A stretch of 16,633 nucleotides of DNA from DAONFI01 sp035403485 (GTDB lineage: Bacteria; Planctomycetota; Phycisphaerae; SM23-33). A program made the position numbers and the translations under genes. The DNA lies in assembly GCA_964536835.1 (NCBI GenBank), contig CAZIAZ010000053.1, positions 1 through 16,633 of the forward strand. Direction: 5' to 3'. The notes beneath the pieces are model-generated. The model saw only the letters and a list, made by a program, of their open reading frames with translations, did not search any database and was not told the origin of the DNA. This document shows positions 8,423 to 15,724 of the stretch, one piece after another; position 1 is the stretch's first letter; each line of letters opens with the position of its first letter.

Positions 8423-9058
8423 ATGCGAATTTTATCTAGCGATGATACGTGGTTTGCAAGCTGGGCGCCGACTACTAATTTGGGTACACAGACAGTATTG
8501 TCGGTGGGGCCTAATGCAAACACTCCTGTTGGCATAGCCATATCAGCGTTAAAATTTGATTTATCTGCAGTTCCTACTGGTTATAGGATAACCAGTGCGA
8601 CACTTTACTTGTATACAAATGCTGTACCCCCAAGTACGACTAATTCTTATAATGTATATACCGTATCTGGTACGGATGCTACAACGTGGTCTGAAACTAC
8701 CGCGACATGGAATACCCAGGCAGATTGGACTTATACTCTTGCCGAAAATAGCCCTGTATCCGTTACTGCTGTCGGCTGGTACCATTGGGATATTACCGCT
8801 ACTCTTACACAAGGCGAAATTGTGACACTAGGGCTTAAGGCGACAGATGAAACGAATACTACCGGCTCTGGACAGATAGTCCAGTTTTATTCCAACAACT
8901 TTGCAGATGCCTCCATGCGTCCCTACCTGTACGTAACCTACGAGGAAATTCCAGAACCGGCTACGGCTGTATTACTGCTGGCTGGAATGGGACTTGCAGC
9001 AAAAATCCGAAAAAAAAAGCTTTTTAAAATAGAACTTGTCGTAGCGTTGCAGTTATAA
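8423..9058 (+). CDS. DNRLRE-type PEP-CTERM protein, N-terminally truncated
   Basis: A ~211-residue surface-protein remnant. Residues ~8-170 resemble the DNRLRE/CBM96-like jelly roll of secreted proteins (an aspartate-rich start, PTTNLGTQTVLSVG, FDLSAVP, ITSATLYLY, then WSETTATWNTQ). The C-terminus has a PEP-CTERM exosortase sorting signal: PEP at 177-179, a hydrophobic stretch (ATAVLLLAGMGLAA) and a basic cluster (KIRKKK). An exported protein must have a signal peptide and this one has none. The open frame begins only at 8378, inside the end of the preceding gene, and reads F-P-I-Q-A-S-A-D-T just before the ATG, which looks like the tail of a lost signal peptide with its A-x-A cleavage site. 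No ribosome binding site precedes ATG 8423. The C-terminus runs 12 residues past the basic cluster. It is probably a decayed gene, otherwise a leftover translated by read-on from the glycosidase. Confidence 0.6.
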   Translation: MRILSSDDTWFASWAPTTNLGTQTVLSVGPNANTPVGIAISALKFDLSAVPTGYRITSATLYLYTNAVPPSTTNSYNVYTVSGTDATTWSETTATWNTQADWTYTLAENSPVSVTAVGWYHWDITATLTQGEIVTLGLKATDETNTTGSGQIVQFYSNNFADASMRPYLYVTYEEIPEPATAVLLLAGMGLAAKIRKKKLFKIELVVALQL

Positions 9059-9227
9059 GGAATAGCCCTCAAGTGTGGAGAAGTCTGCTCTTGAGTGAAA
9101 GATAACTCTAATATTTAAAACAATGTCAAAGATAATAGAAGGACATCCGGAAAGACTTCGTTCCTGGACTCGCCTTCTCAAATCTATAGCGGAAAAATAT
9201 ACATGATAAAATAAAGGAATTTTTTAA

Positions 9228-10607
9228 ATGAACAAAATTGATGTACCTAAAGTTGCATATTTCGATATCGCCGATCCCAGGCTTGGCCATGAACTACATA
9301 AAAAAATAATTCAAAAGGGCCAGATTTTCATTGATGCTTTGAAAAAACAGAGTATCGAACTGTTGAATGTGGGAAAAGTAATTGATACCGAGATTTGTAT
9401 TCCATCAATAATAGATAAAATAAAAGCTGACGGGGCCTGCGGAATAATAATAAGAACCGCATGGTTTCACAGATCAAATGTTCCTGTCGCAATAGCCCAA
9501 TATTCCGGATTGCCATGTATGTTGTGCGCATTTCCGAATCCAGATGATACCGGATTTGAGGGTTTGGCTTTGGCTCATGGCGCTCTTGATGAAATAGGCT
9601 TGCGACATAGTCTTAATTATGGTTTTACGGAACCTGAAAGCATGGATAAGATTATTTCGTGGATAAAGGCTTGTTATGCCAAAAAGAGATTTTATGGCTC
9701 TGTTTATGGGGAAATTGGCGGCAGATGCCTGGAAATGATACCTGCAAGTTCCGACTATAATCAACTTAGAAGAATATTCGGCATTCATGTCGATAACATT
9801 GAACAATGGACTCTTATTCGGCGCGCAGAAAATATAGAAAAAGAGGAATGGTTGCCTGTCGTAAAAAACTGGCGTAAGATATTCAAAAATATTGAGTGCA
9901 AAAATGAAACCCTTGAAAAGTCTGCAAAACTTTATCTAGCCGGAAAAAAAATATTTGTGGAAAAGAATTGGGACTTTGCCGGAATACAATGCCAACTTGA
10001 AATGATAGACAATTATCTGGCTCCATGCCTTCCTGTCGCAATGTGGAATGAAGAAGGTTTTACAGTTTCGTGTGAAACTGACATAAACAATGCTTTAGGT
10101 ATGTACCTCGTTCAATCAATAACAGGGAAGCCTGGAATGTTTTGCGACATATATCATTTTGATGAAATGAATTGCCGGATTCATGCCCTGAACTGTGGAA
10201 CGGCTGCACCCTATATAGCCGGCGGCCATTCAAATATAAAAATCGTTGAACAAACTCCTATGCAAGGGACATGGGATGAGAAGAATAAATGCTCTTTCGG
10301 CAAAGGCGGGGCGTGTACAAAATTCGTGATGCCGGATGGGCCTGTTACAATATTGCGTTTTGGCAGAATTGCCGGTGAATATGTGATGCATATAGCTAAA
10401 GGCGATGCGGTAAAGCGTATTCCTGATAAATTTAAACTTGAAGGACTTGGCGAAATCTGGCCATTTGCGTATATCGGACTCAAAGAAGAAAAAACAGCGA
10501 TGGTTTTTCTGGAAAAAATGCGTTCGCATCATGCCGTTATAGCCAGAGGCGATTGCTTCGATGCAATAAAAGATTTCGCCGAAATATTGAATATTAAAAT
10601 ACTTTAA
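9228..10607 (+). CDS. L-fucose/L-arabinose isomerase family protein
   Basis: A 459-residue metal-dependent aldose-ketose isomerase of the FucI/AraA fold, acting in the cytoplasm on a free sugar. The strongest evidence is the metal site. Glu283 (SCETD) and Asp307 (CDIYHFDE) are 24 residues apart, the same spacing as Glu337 and Asp361 of E. coli FucI, and a C-terminal His pair at 434-435 (RSHHAVIARGD) stands where the third ligand His lies in that family. The N-terminal region has the Rossmann-like layout of the family (IIIRTAWFHRSN near residue 75). It is shorter than E. coli FucI (591 residues), as in the trimmed FucI-like group of COG2407. AAGGA lies 9 nt before ATG 9228. It stands 169 nt downstream of the truncated PEP-CTERM gene. 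The substrate could be fucose, arabinose, rhamnose-like or something new. Confidence 0.82.
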   Translation: MNKIDVPKVAYFDIADPRLGHELHKKIIQKGQIFIDALKKQSIELLNVGKVIDTEICIPSIIDKIKADGACGIIIRTAWFHRSNVPVAIAQYSGLPCMLCAFPNPDDTGFEGLALAHGALDEIGLRHSLNYGFTEPESMDKIISWIKACYAKKRFYGSVYGEIGGRCLEMIPASSDYNQLRRIFGIHVDNIEQWTLIRRAENIEKEEWLPVVKNWRKIFKNIECKNETLEKSAKLYLAGKKIFVEKNWDFAGIQCQLEMIDNYLAPCLPVAMWNEEGFTVSCETDINNALGMYLVQSITGKPGMFCDIYHFDEMNCRIHALNCGTAAPYIAGGHSNIKIVEQTPMQGTWDEKNKCSFGKGGACTKFVMPDGPVTILRFGRIAGEYVMHIAKGDAVKRIPDKFKLEGLGEIWPFAYIGLKEEKTAMVFLEKMRSHHAVIARGDCFDAIKDFAEILNIKIL

Positions 10608-10953
10608 TAAGAATATTTATTGAGAATTGGAACACTATGAATGTTAGCATGAATTCAAGGAAAGAATTCTCTCAGTATTGAATCGAAAATATCCAGCCTA
10701 CGTATCGATATTTTATTATGTTGCGATAAGAGAACATAATATAACCATGTCACTGCTTTTTCTGAAAAAGCCGAACTATTCATGTATTGAGCAGTTGTGT
10801 TCATTGCTGATGGCGACATTAAGTGCTATACTGTATCCCTGCAAGTATTTATTCATGAATCAGGATGCAAAAGGCGAACGTCTTCCATTATGTAAAAGCA
10901 TCAAATGAAAATATTTGGGAATATTCAGTAAAATCAGTAAAAATGGTTGGGCG
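10608..10953 (+). other. Intergenic region of 346 nt with one promoter
   Basis: Between the isomerase stop and the hydrolase ATG there is no convincing gene. A TTG-started 76-codon frame at 10678-10908 shows no recognisable domain, has no ribosome binding site and overlaps the promoter, so I leave it out. GAATTC occurs twice, 7 nt apart (near 10651-10669), giving a small possible hairpin without a T-tract. The main content is the extended -10 promoter at 10804-10832. Confidence 0.5.
10804..10832 (+). promoter_or_regulatory. Sigma70-type extended -10 promoter for the alpha/beta hydrolase
   Basis: TTGCTG (10804-10809), a 17 nt spacer, then TATACT (10827-10832) preceded by TGC, which is an extended -10 (TGn). 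The expected transcript start is near 10839, giving a leader of ~115 nt before ATG 10954. This would let the hydrolase be expressed separately from the isomerase upstream. Confidence 0.5.
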
Positions 10954-11757
10954 ATGAAAAACGTCAAAAAACAGTTCTCTAGGATTGAGTATTCGCCGGA
11001 TGACTCGTATTGTCTTGAATACTCAAGTGATACGGATTCGTTACGCGATTGGGCCATAATCTCTCCTGGCCGGTTACGAACGTGGATTGTATGTCTTCAC
11101 GGCCATGGAAGCCATGGCGACCAGTTATTTACTTGTGAAGATATACGCAAAGCGTGGCTGTGTGAATTCATTTCGACAGGTGCAGGCATAATCTGCCCGA
11201 ATTTGCGAGATAACGCATGGATGTCGCCGGCGGCAGTGAGTGATTTGCATGACATTCTTGATTTTCTGCGACGGGAGCATGGGGCGGGAAAATTCGTGTT
11301 TTATGCCGGGTCCATGGGCGGGACGGGGAATCTGATATATGCGACGCGGCATCCTGAGGATGTCGCCGCGTGTGTTGCACTTGGCGCTGCCACCGATTTG
11401 GCCTCATTTTACGAATGGTGCATGAATCAGCCCGAAGAATTTATTGCCAATCAGCTTGGCCGGGCAATCGAAGAATCATACGGCGGCAAGCCGACGGTCA
11501 GGCCACAGTTATTTGCAGAACATTCCACCTTAAAAAATTGCGAAAATCTGAATATGCCGATATTCTTTGCCCACGGAGAAAAGGACCAGCTTATTCCGAT
11601 TGGGCAGGCAAGAATGCTGGCTGCAAGAATGGCAACTTACAAAAATTTCGTGTATCATGAAGTCGCAGGCGGCGATCACGGTTCGCCGCTGTTCTTGCCT
11701 GAGGCTATGGAATTTTTAAAATACCATATTTCAAATCCAAACAGGCTTGGCGGCTGA
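10954..11757 (+). CDS. Alpha/beta hydrolase (esterase-like)
   Basis: A 267-residue serine hydrolase. The catalytic triad is readable: Ser120 in YAGSMGG (an A-x-S-x-G elbow rather than G-x-S-x-G), Asp211 in HGEKDQLIP and His242 in GGDHGSP. LHGHGSHGD (48-56) is the oxyanion-hole strand loop. The layout matches prolyl-oligopeptidase/acyl-esterase-type lids of minimal length. No signal peptide is visible, so it is likely cytoplasmic. The frame extends up to a TTG at 10915, adding 13 residues (starting M-G-I-F-S-K), but that codon lacks a ribosome binding site, so I prefer ATG 10954. In this context it may remove acetyl, feruloyl or other ester groups from imported sugars. It ends only 4 nt from the convergent AraC gene, with no terminator between. 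Confidence 0.85.
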   Translation: MKNVKKQFSRIEYSPDDSYCLEYSSDTDSLRDWAIISPGRLRTWIVCLHGHGSHGDQLFTCEDIRKAWLCEFISTGAGIICPNLRDNAWMSPAAVSDLHDILDFLRREHGAGKFVFYAGSMGGTGNLIYATRHPEDVAACVALGAATDLASFYEWCMNQPEEFIANQLGRAIEESYGGKPTVRPQLFAEHSTLKNCENLNMPIFFAHGEKDQLIPIGQARMLAARMATYKNFVYHEVAGGDHGSPLFLPEAMEFLKYHISNPNRLGG

Positions 11758-11761
11758 CAAA

Positions 11762-12613
11762 TTACCTGGATGATTTAAGATACTCGCGAGGCGACATCTT
11801 CATGACCTGTTTAAAATATCTTGACAGGTGAAATGCGTCCGAAAAACCTGTCAATTCCGCTATCATCTGCAAAGTAAAATTGCCCTTGACGAGCATATTC
11901 CTTGCAGCCTGCACTCTGAATGCCCTCAAAACCGTCAGCGGACTTTTTCCGGTAATTCTCACATAAGCATGAGAAAAACCGGACTCGCTCATTCCGACAT
12001 AACTGGCGATGTCGCAAATGCGGATGGGTGACGCCATGTTCTTTTGCATGTAAAGATTGGCTTTGAGTACCATGTCGGGCATAAGCGAGAGCGGCTGGCC
12101 TGTCACAATTATATCGCCGCGTTTATCTGAATTGATTAACAGCGACAGAATCTGGTAAAATGTGCCAACTGTGTATAGTTCTGAATACGGAATCCCGCTG
12201 TTCGTACTTCGTATCAAGTCGGCCATTAACGATTGAAGTACGTCGGCAGAATCATCAATCCATGCGAATTTCCCGTTAGCTTTTAAAATTTCGTACAGAA
12301 AATCATCATTTTCAAGTGTGAATTCGATATAAAGGCTGGTCGTTGGCCGATTAACTTTAAGGTTTCGGTCGGCATCTTCACAGCCCAGAGTTTGAGGAGC
12401 ATAAATTATGCCGGCACCTTTTGAGCGGGATTGCCAACCGCTGTTTTCGACGTTCAGGGAAAAACTTCCTTTGGTTACGAGTTCAATGAGCCACGTTTTG
12501 ACGCATCGCGCATTGGACGGCGTGGTATATGTCATGGTGAATTCGGCGGCATTCAGAAAACATATTTTCGGAATCGCAGCAATCCGGTCACATTGTTGAT
12601 TTGAAATAGTCAT
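11762..12613 (-). CDS. AraC family transcriptional regulator (second)
   Basis: A 283-residue regulator from ATG 12613. A longer frame to 12718 exists, but its first 35 codons lie on and upstream of the gene's own promoter (12684-12712), so the long start is unlikely. The N-terminal beta-rich ligand domain has the usual wLIELVTKGSFSL strand near 42-53. The AraC DNA-binding domain has two helix-turn-helix units at ~197-222 (IRICDIASYVGMSESGFS) and ~246-270 (LQMIAELTGFSDAFHLSRYF), then MSPREYL. It is divergent from the DegT operon and shares overlapping promoters with it, so it probably controls that operon and itself. A good GGAGG (12668-12672) lies 54 nt upstream of the ATG, too far to serve it, and no other ribosome binding site is clear. 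Confidence 0.92.
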   Translation of the reverse strand: MTISNQQCDRIAAIPKICFLNAAEFTMTYTTPSNARCVKTWLIELVTKGSFSLNVENSGWQSRSKGAGIIYAPQTLGCEDADRNLKVNRPTTSLYIEFTLENDDFLYEILKANGKFAWIDDSADVLQSLMADLIRSTNSGIPYSELYTVGTFYQILSLLINSDKRGDIIVTGQPLSLMPDMVLKANLYMQKNMASPIRICDIASYVGMSESGFSHAYVRITGKSPLTVLRAFRVQAARNMLVKGNFTLQMIAELTGFSDAFHLSRYFKQVMKMSPREYLKSSR

Positions 12614-12650
12614 TGTGCAGTATTTTACATGTTTTCGACAGTCGCATACA

Positions 12651-12679
12651 TTGTAATAATGAAATATCCTCCATATAAT
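12651..12679 (+). promoter_or_regulatory. Sigma70-type promoter for the DegT operon
   Basis: TTGTAA (12651-12656), a spacer of exactly 17 nt, then a perfect TATAAT (12674-12679). The expected start is near 12686, giving a ~70 nt leader before ATG 12757. This is the best-formed promoter in the window. Confidence 0.6.
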
Positions 12680-12683
12680 ATAG

Positions 12684-12712
12684 AGTATATTGTTCAGAAT
12701 GGCAAATGTAAA
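12684..12712 (-). promoter_or_regulatory. Sigma70-type promoter for the second AraC gene
   Basis: On the - strand, TTTACA (12712-12707), a 17 nt spacer, then TATACT (12689-12684). The expected start is near 12677, giving a leader of ~64 nt to ATG 12613. The -10 overlaps the start region of the + promoter at 12651-12679, so the two polymerase footprints cannot be occupied at once. It also argues against the longer AraC reading frame that starts at 12718. Confidence 0.55.
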
Positions 12713-12756
12713 AATCATGTGTAAAGCAATTTAATCAATGTTTCAGGAGTCTTATC

Positions 12757-14091
12757 ATGGCAAATGAAAAAAACAAGCTGGCCATCAACGGCGGAGAAAA
12801 AGCAGTTCCCGGATATGAAGGAATCAATCATCCCAAAATAGGTATTGAAGAATTTATGGAACTCGTCGACACATGGGGTTACAGTGTCAATGTCAAGAAT
12901 GAAATTCGCAGGCTGGTCGAAACGGAGCGGGACATCCCTGAGCCGCATCTGGCACGATATTATCATCCGAAGCAATCCAAGGTTGCACTACTGGAAGAAT
13001 ATGCCAAGAATTTTTTCGGAACGAAACACGCCCTTGCCGTGAATTCCGGAACTTCAGCGCTGATTGCAGCATACATTGGTGCCGGAATCGGGCCTGGTGA
13101 CGAAGTTATCGTGCCTGGATACACTTTTTTTGCGACTGTATCGGCAGTGGTGGTGGCCAGGGCAATTCCGGTCATTGCGGAAATAGATGAGACCATGACG
13201 CTTGATCCTGAGGATGTTGAACGCAAAATCACTCCGCAGACGAAGGCTATTGTACCTGTGCACATAGCAGGACATGCCTGCAATATGGATGCCATAATGG
13301 AAATAGCCCGCAAACACAATATCAAGGTGATAGAGGATACGGCGCAAGCCTGCGGTGGCATGTACAAGGGCCGCCGGCTGGGCTCGATAGGCGATGCCGG
13401 ATGTTTCAGCCTGAGTACTTGGAAAATAACCGGCGCAGGCGAAGGCGGCATGGTCATCACGAATGACGACATGACATATATCAAGGCACAGGGCCAGCAT
13501 GATACGGCAGCCTGCTGGCGCCCCGACCGATTCGGCAAGGAACGAATGCCTGGTGAACTTTTCTGCGGCGAAAACTACCGTATGTCCGAGTTGGAAGGTT
13601 CGGTCATATACGTCCAGATGCAGAAATCAGGCGCACAGTTTGAACGTTACAATACGAATATGAGGCGGATAGCCTCGCAAATAGGAAAATATGACAGGAT
13701 AAAGCTTCGTCCCAGCAACGACATCAACGGCGATGTCGGTTATATTCTAACGCTTTTGCCGCAGACGCCCGGCGCCGCCACGGAACTTGCCACGGCGCTG
13801 GCTGCCGAGGGAGTACCAGCCGGAGCGAGAGGAACGAAGGTATCGAGAGATTGGCACGTATACGCATTCTGGGAACAGATTCTCCAGCAGAAGACTGCCA
13901 CGCCTGAAGGCTGTCCGTTTACCTGTCCGCTGTACAAAGGTATGCTCCCGAAATATTCACAGGATATGTGCCCGCGTACGATGGATATTTTTGACAGAGC
14001 TGTAAATATCGCCGTAAATCAGTGGTGGACGCCAAGGGACTGCGACAACATAGCTGCAGCCATCAACAAGGTCTGTCGCGTACTTGGATAA
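12757..14091 (+). CDS. DegT/DnrJ/EryC1/StrS family PLP-dependent aminotransferase
   Basis: A 444-residue fold-type I aminotransferase that would move an amino group onto a keto sugar, or run the reverse in catabolism. The family motifs are clear: LAVNSGTSAL near residue 90 for the phosphate site, PGYTFFATVSAV (~121-132), IEDTAQACGG with Asp194 for the PLP ring nitrogen, and CFSLSTWKITGAGEGG with Lys223 as the Schiff-base lysine. The lysine segment differs from the common H-x-x-K-x-x-T-T-G-E-G-G by S-T-W before Lys. CAGGAG precedes ATG 12757. It is first in a four-gene operon under the promoter at 12651-12679. Many relatives make amino sugars or scyllo-inosamine. Here the neighbours look catabolic, so the direction and substrate are open. 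Confidence 0.92.
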   Translation: MANEKNKLAINGGEKAVPGYEGINHPKIGIEEFMELVDTWGYSVNVKNEIRRLVETERDIPEPHLARYYHPKQSKVALLEEYAKNFFGTKHALAVNSGTSALIAAYIGAGIGPGDEVIVPGYTFFATVSAVVVARAIPVIAEIDETMTLDPEDVERKITPQTKAIVPVHIAGHACNMDAIMEIARKHNIKVIEDTAQACGGMYKGRRLGSIGDAGCFSLSTWKITGAGEGGMVITNDDMTYIKAQGQHDTAACWRPDRFGKERMPGELFCGENYRMSELEGSVIYVQMQKSGAQFERYNTNMRRIASQIGKYDRIKLRPSNDINGDVGYILTLLPQTPGAATELATALAAEGVPAGARGTKVSRDWHVYAFWEQILQQKTATPEGCPFTCPLYKGMLPKYSQDMCPRTMDIFDRAVNIAVNQWWTPRDCDNIAAAINKVCRVLG

Positions 14092-14142
14092 TCGGACGAA
14101 CCGCAACATAATATATTTAAAATATTAAAAGAGGTTTTTAAA

Positions 14143-14928
14143 ATGTCAGGAATAAAGCAGTCATTCGTTTATGAACTGTTCAGGCAGGACGACGTGCCGA
14201 CGGAGGAGCTTTTAAAATTTGCGGCCCGTACCGGATTTGCCGCTGTGGAAGCATGGTATCTCGGCCAGGACAGGGAAGAGTTTATAGCTCTGGCGCATTC
14301 GGCAGGTTTGCGGGTAGCCAGTTTCATCGGCCATCATGAAGTCAAGATAGGCATGAACAATCCGGACAATCACGCCGCCATAGAGTCTGAGCTGCGAGAA
14401 AACATTGAATTCGCAAGGCGGTACGATATACCAGGACTCATATGCCTGTCTGGCGATCTGCCTGAAAACGCAGATGTGCAGGTTGCGACGGATTCGATTG
14501 TTAAAATTCTGTCCAGGGTGAAGCTTGCTGCTGAAAAGGCACATGTCAATCTTAATCTTGAAGTGCTGAACAGCAAATTGGATCACGAGGGATATCAGAT
14601 TGACAGCACCGCCGTCGCGGTGGAGATAATAAAACGCGTGGAATCGCCGAACGTGAAGATTCTCTACGATATCTACCATATGCAGATTATGGAGGGCGAT
14701 CTGATTCGGACGATTAAGGAGAATATCGGATATATAGGCCATTTCCATACTGCCGGCGTGCCTGGAAGGCATGATCTTGACGATTCGCAGGAAATTAATT
14801 ATCCGGCGGTGATGAAAGCAATTGCTGCAACAGGATATAATTTATATGTTGGGCATGAATTCTTGCCGTTATCAACCGATAGAATGGAAGCGTTGGCAAA
14901 GGCATTCCGTATATGTAATGTGAAGTGA
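14143..14928 (+). CDS. Hydroxypyruvate isomerase-like sugar isomerase/epimerase (TIM barrel)
   Basis: A 261-residue xylose-isomerase-like TIM barrel, close in length and motifs to the hydroxypyruvate isomerase (Hyi) group (E. coli Hyi has 258 residues). The metal site reads Glu140 (LNLEVLN), Asp176 (YDIYHMQ), His200 and His202 (GHFHTAG) and Glu239 (GHEF). Glu140 and Glu239 correspond to the catalytic Glu pair described for E. coli Hyi. SFVYELF at the N-terminus replaces the usual N-x-x-x-L-F start. AAGAGG lies before ATG 14143. It is the second gene of the operon, 51 nt after the aminotransferase and 31 nt before the next gene. It probably isomerises or epimerises a short sugar or keto acid. 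True hydroxypyruvate activity is not proven by the motifs. Confidence 0.9.
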   Translation: MSGIKQSFVYELFRQDDVPTEELLKFAARTGFAAVEAWYLGQDREEFIALAHSAGLRVASFIGHHEVKIGMNNPDNHAAIESELRENIEFARRYDIPGLICLSGDLPENADVQVATDSIVKILSRVKLAAEKAHVNLNLEVLNSKLDHEGYQIDSTAVAVEIIKRVESPNVKILYDIYHMQIMEGDLIRTIKENIGYIGHFHTAGVPGRHDLDDSQEINYPAVMKAIAATGYNLYVGHEFLPLSTDRMEALAKAFRICNVK

Positions 14929-14959
14929 AACAGCGGCAGAGCCGCCAGGAGCGAATGTT

Positions 14960-15724
14960 ATGGAATTCTTTGATGCATGCATGCCGCTTGGCAGGACCAA
15001 CTGGGGTATTACGGAATCGCCTTGTACGCAATCGCAGATTCTGAGCCTTATGGACAGATACAATGTAGCAGAAGCCCTGGTGTATCATACGTTGGCAAGA
15101 GACAGCGATCCTGACATGGGCAATGCGGCTCTCGGCAAGGAAATAACGAACCGGCGGCTGCACAGGATATGGGCATTTGACGCCGCGTACGTTATCGAGC
15201 GGACGCCGGCGGAATTTCTTGACTCGGCATTGCAAAACAACGTCAAGGCCATCATGTTCAATCCGCAAATGCGGGATGTCCAGATTGACCGTAGTCTGCG
15301 GCTGGCCGAACTTGCAGCGATGCTGCAAAAACGTCGGATTCCGCTGATTGCGGCGTATCGCAGGTTCAATTACGGCTCGGACATGATAAACTGGTATCAA
15401 CTCACGGACTTCTGCAATGCCTTTCCTGAATTGCCAGTCATTTCATGGGAATGGCGCACTCTTGCCAACCGGCCGATGTTTGATGCCCTTGCATTGACCA
15501 AAAACCTCCGAATATGCATAACGTCGATATGGCAGGCACAAATGGTTAATCAGATTTGCGATTCTTTCGGTTCGCGGCGACTAATCTTCAGTTTGGGGCT
15601 GCCGCACCTGGACCCAGCTTCTTTCGTACCTGTCATAACGTATGCGGGACTCGATACGGCGGCAATGAATGCTCTCGCATCTGAAAACATACAACAGATA
15701 CTGCAGGAGGCTGATTATGAGTAA
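14960..15724 (+). CDS. Degenerate amidohydrolase-fold protein (metal ligands lost)
   Basis: A 254-residue protein whose layout follows the amidohydrolase-2 (COG2159) family and its own downstream neighbour, but whose metal site is gone. The opening D-x-H-x-H is F-D-A-C-M-P-L-G (D5, then Cys7 and Pro9 where the two His should be). The strand that usually ends in H-x-x-x gives VISWEW. The late G-S-D is replaced by SLGLPHLDP. AGGAG lies 8 nt before ATG 14960. Its last 8 nt overlap the start of the intact amidohydrolase (ATGAGTAA), so the two are translationally coupled. It may be a non-catalytic partner subunit or use a different chemistry. Alignment by eye leaves some room for misplacing the ligands, but no H-x-H exists anywhere in the first 60 residues. 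Confidence 0.75.
   Translation: MEFFDACMPLGRTNWGITESPCTQSQILSLMDRYNVAEALVYHTLARDSDPDMGNAALGKEITNRRLHRIWAFDAAYVIERTPAEFLDSALQNNVKAIMFNPQMRDVQIDRSLRLAELAAMLQKRRIPLIAAYRRFNYGSDMINWYQLTDFCNAFPELPVISWEWRTLANRPMFDALALTKNLRICITSIWQAQMVNQICDSFGSRRLIFSLGLPHLDPASFVPVITYAGLDTAAMNALASENIQQILQEADYE
15705..15719 (+). promoter_or_regulatory. Shine-Dalgarno that fixes the start of the last gene
   Basis: AGGAGG at 15705-15710 lies 6 nt before ATG 15717. It sets the start at 15717 rather than at the upstream in-frame ATG at 15669, and it lies inside the preceding gene. Confidence 0.7.

Noticed and set aside
9068..9095. CTCAAG ... CTTGAG inverted repeat after the PEP-CTERM gene
   Set aside because: Six-bp stem with a 16 nt loop and no T-run, which is weak and likely chance.
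9123..9206. 27-codon frame (M-S-K-I-I-E-G-H-P-E-R-L...) between the PEP-CTERM gene and the isomerase
   Set aside because: No ribosome binding site, and a stop lies a few codons upstream in the same frame. It could be a gene remnant, but nothing supports expression.
10678..10908. TTG-started 76-codon reading frame with many Leu, Tyr and Cys
   Set aside because: It has no ribosome binding site, no recognisable domain, lies in an AT-rich spacer and covers the extended -10 promoter of the next gene.
15669..15716. Longer start for the last amidohydrolase at ATG 15669
   Set aside because: AGGAGG lies 6 nt before ATG 15717, and the extra 16 residues have no counterpart in the family N-terminus, which begins shortly before the D-x-H-x-H strand.
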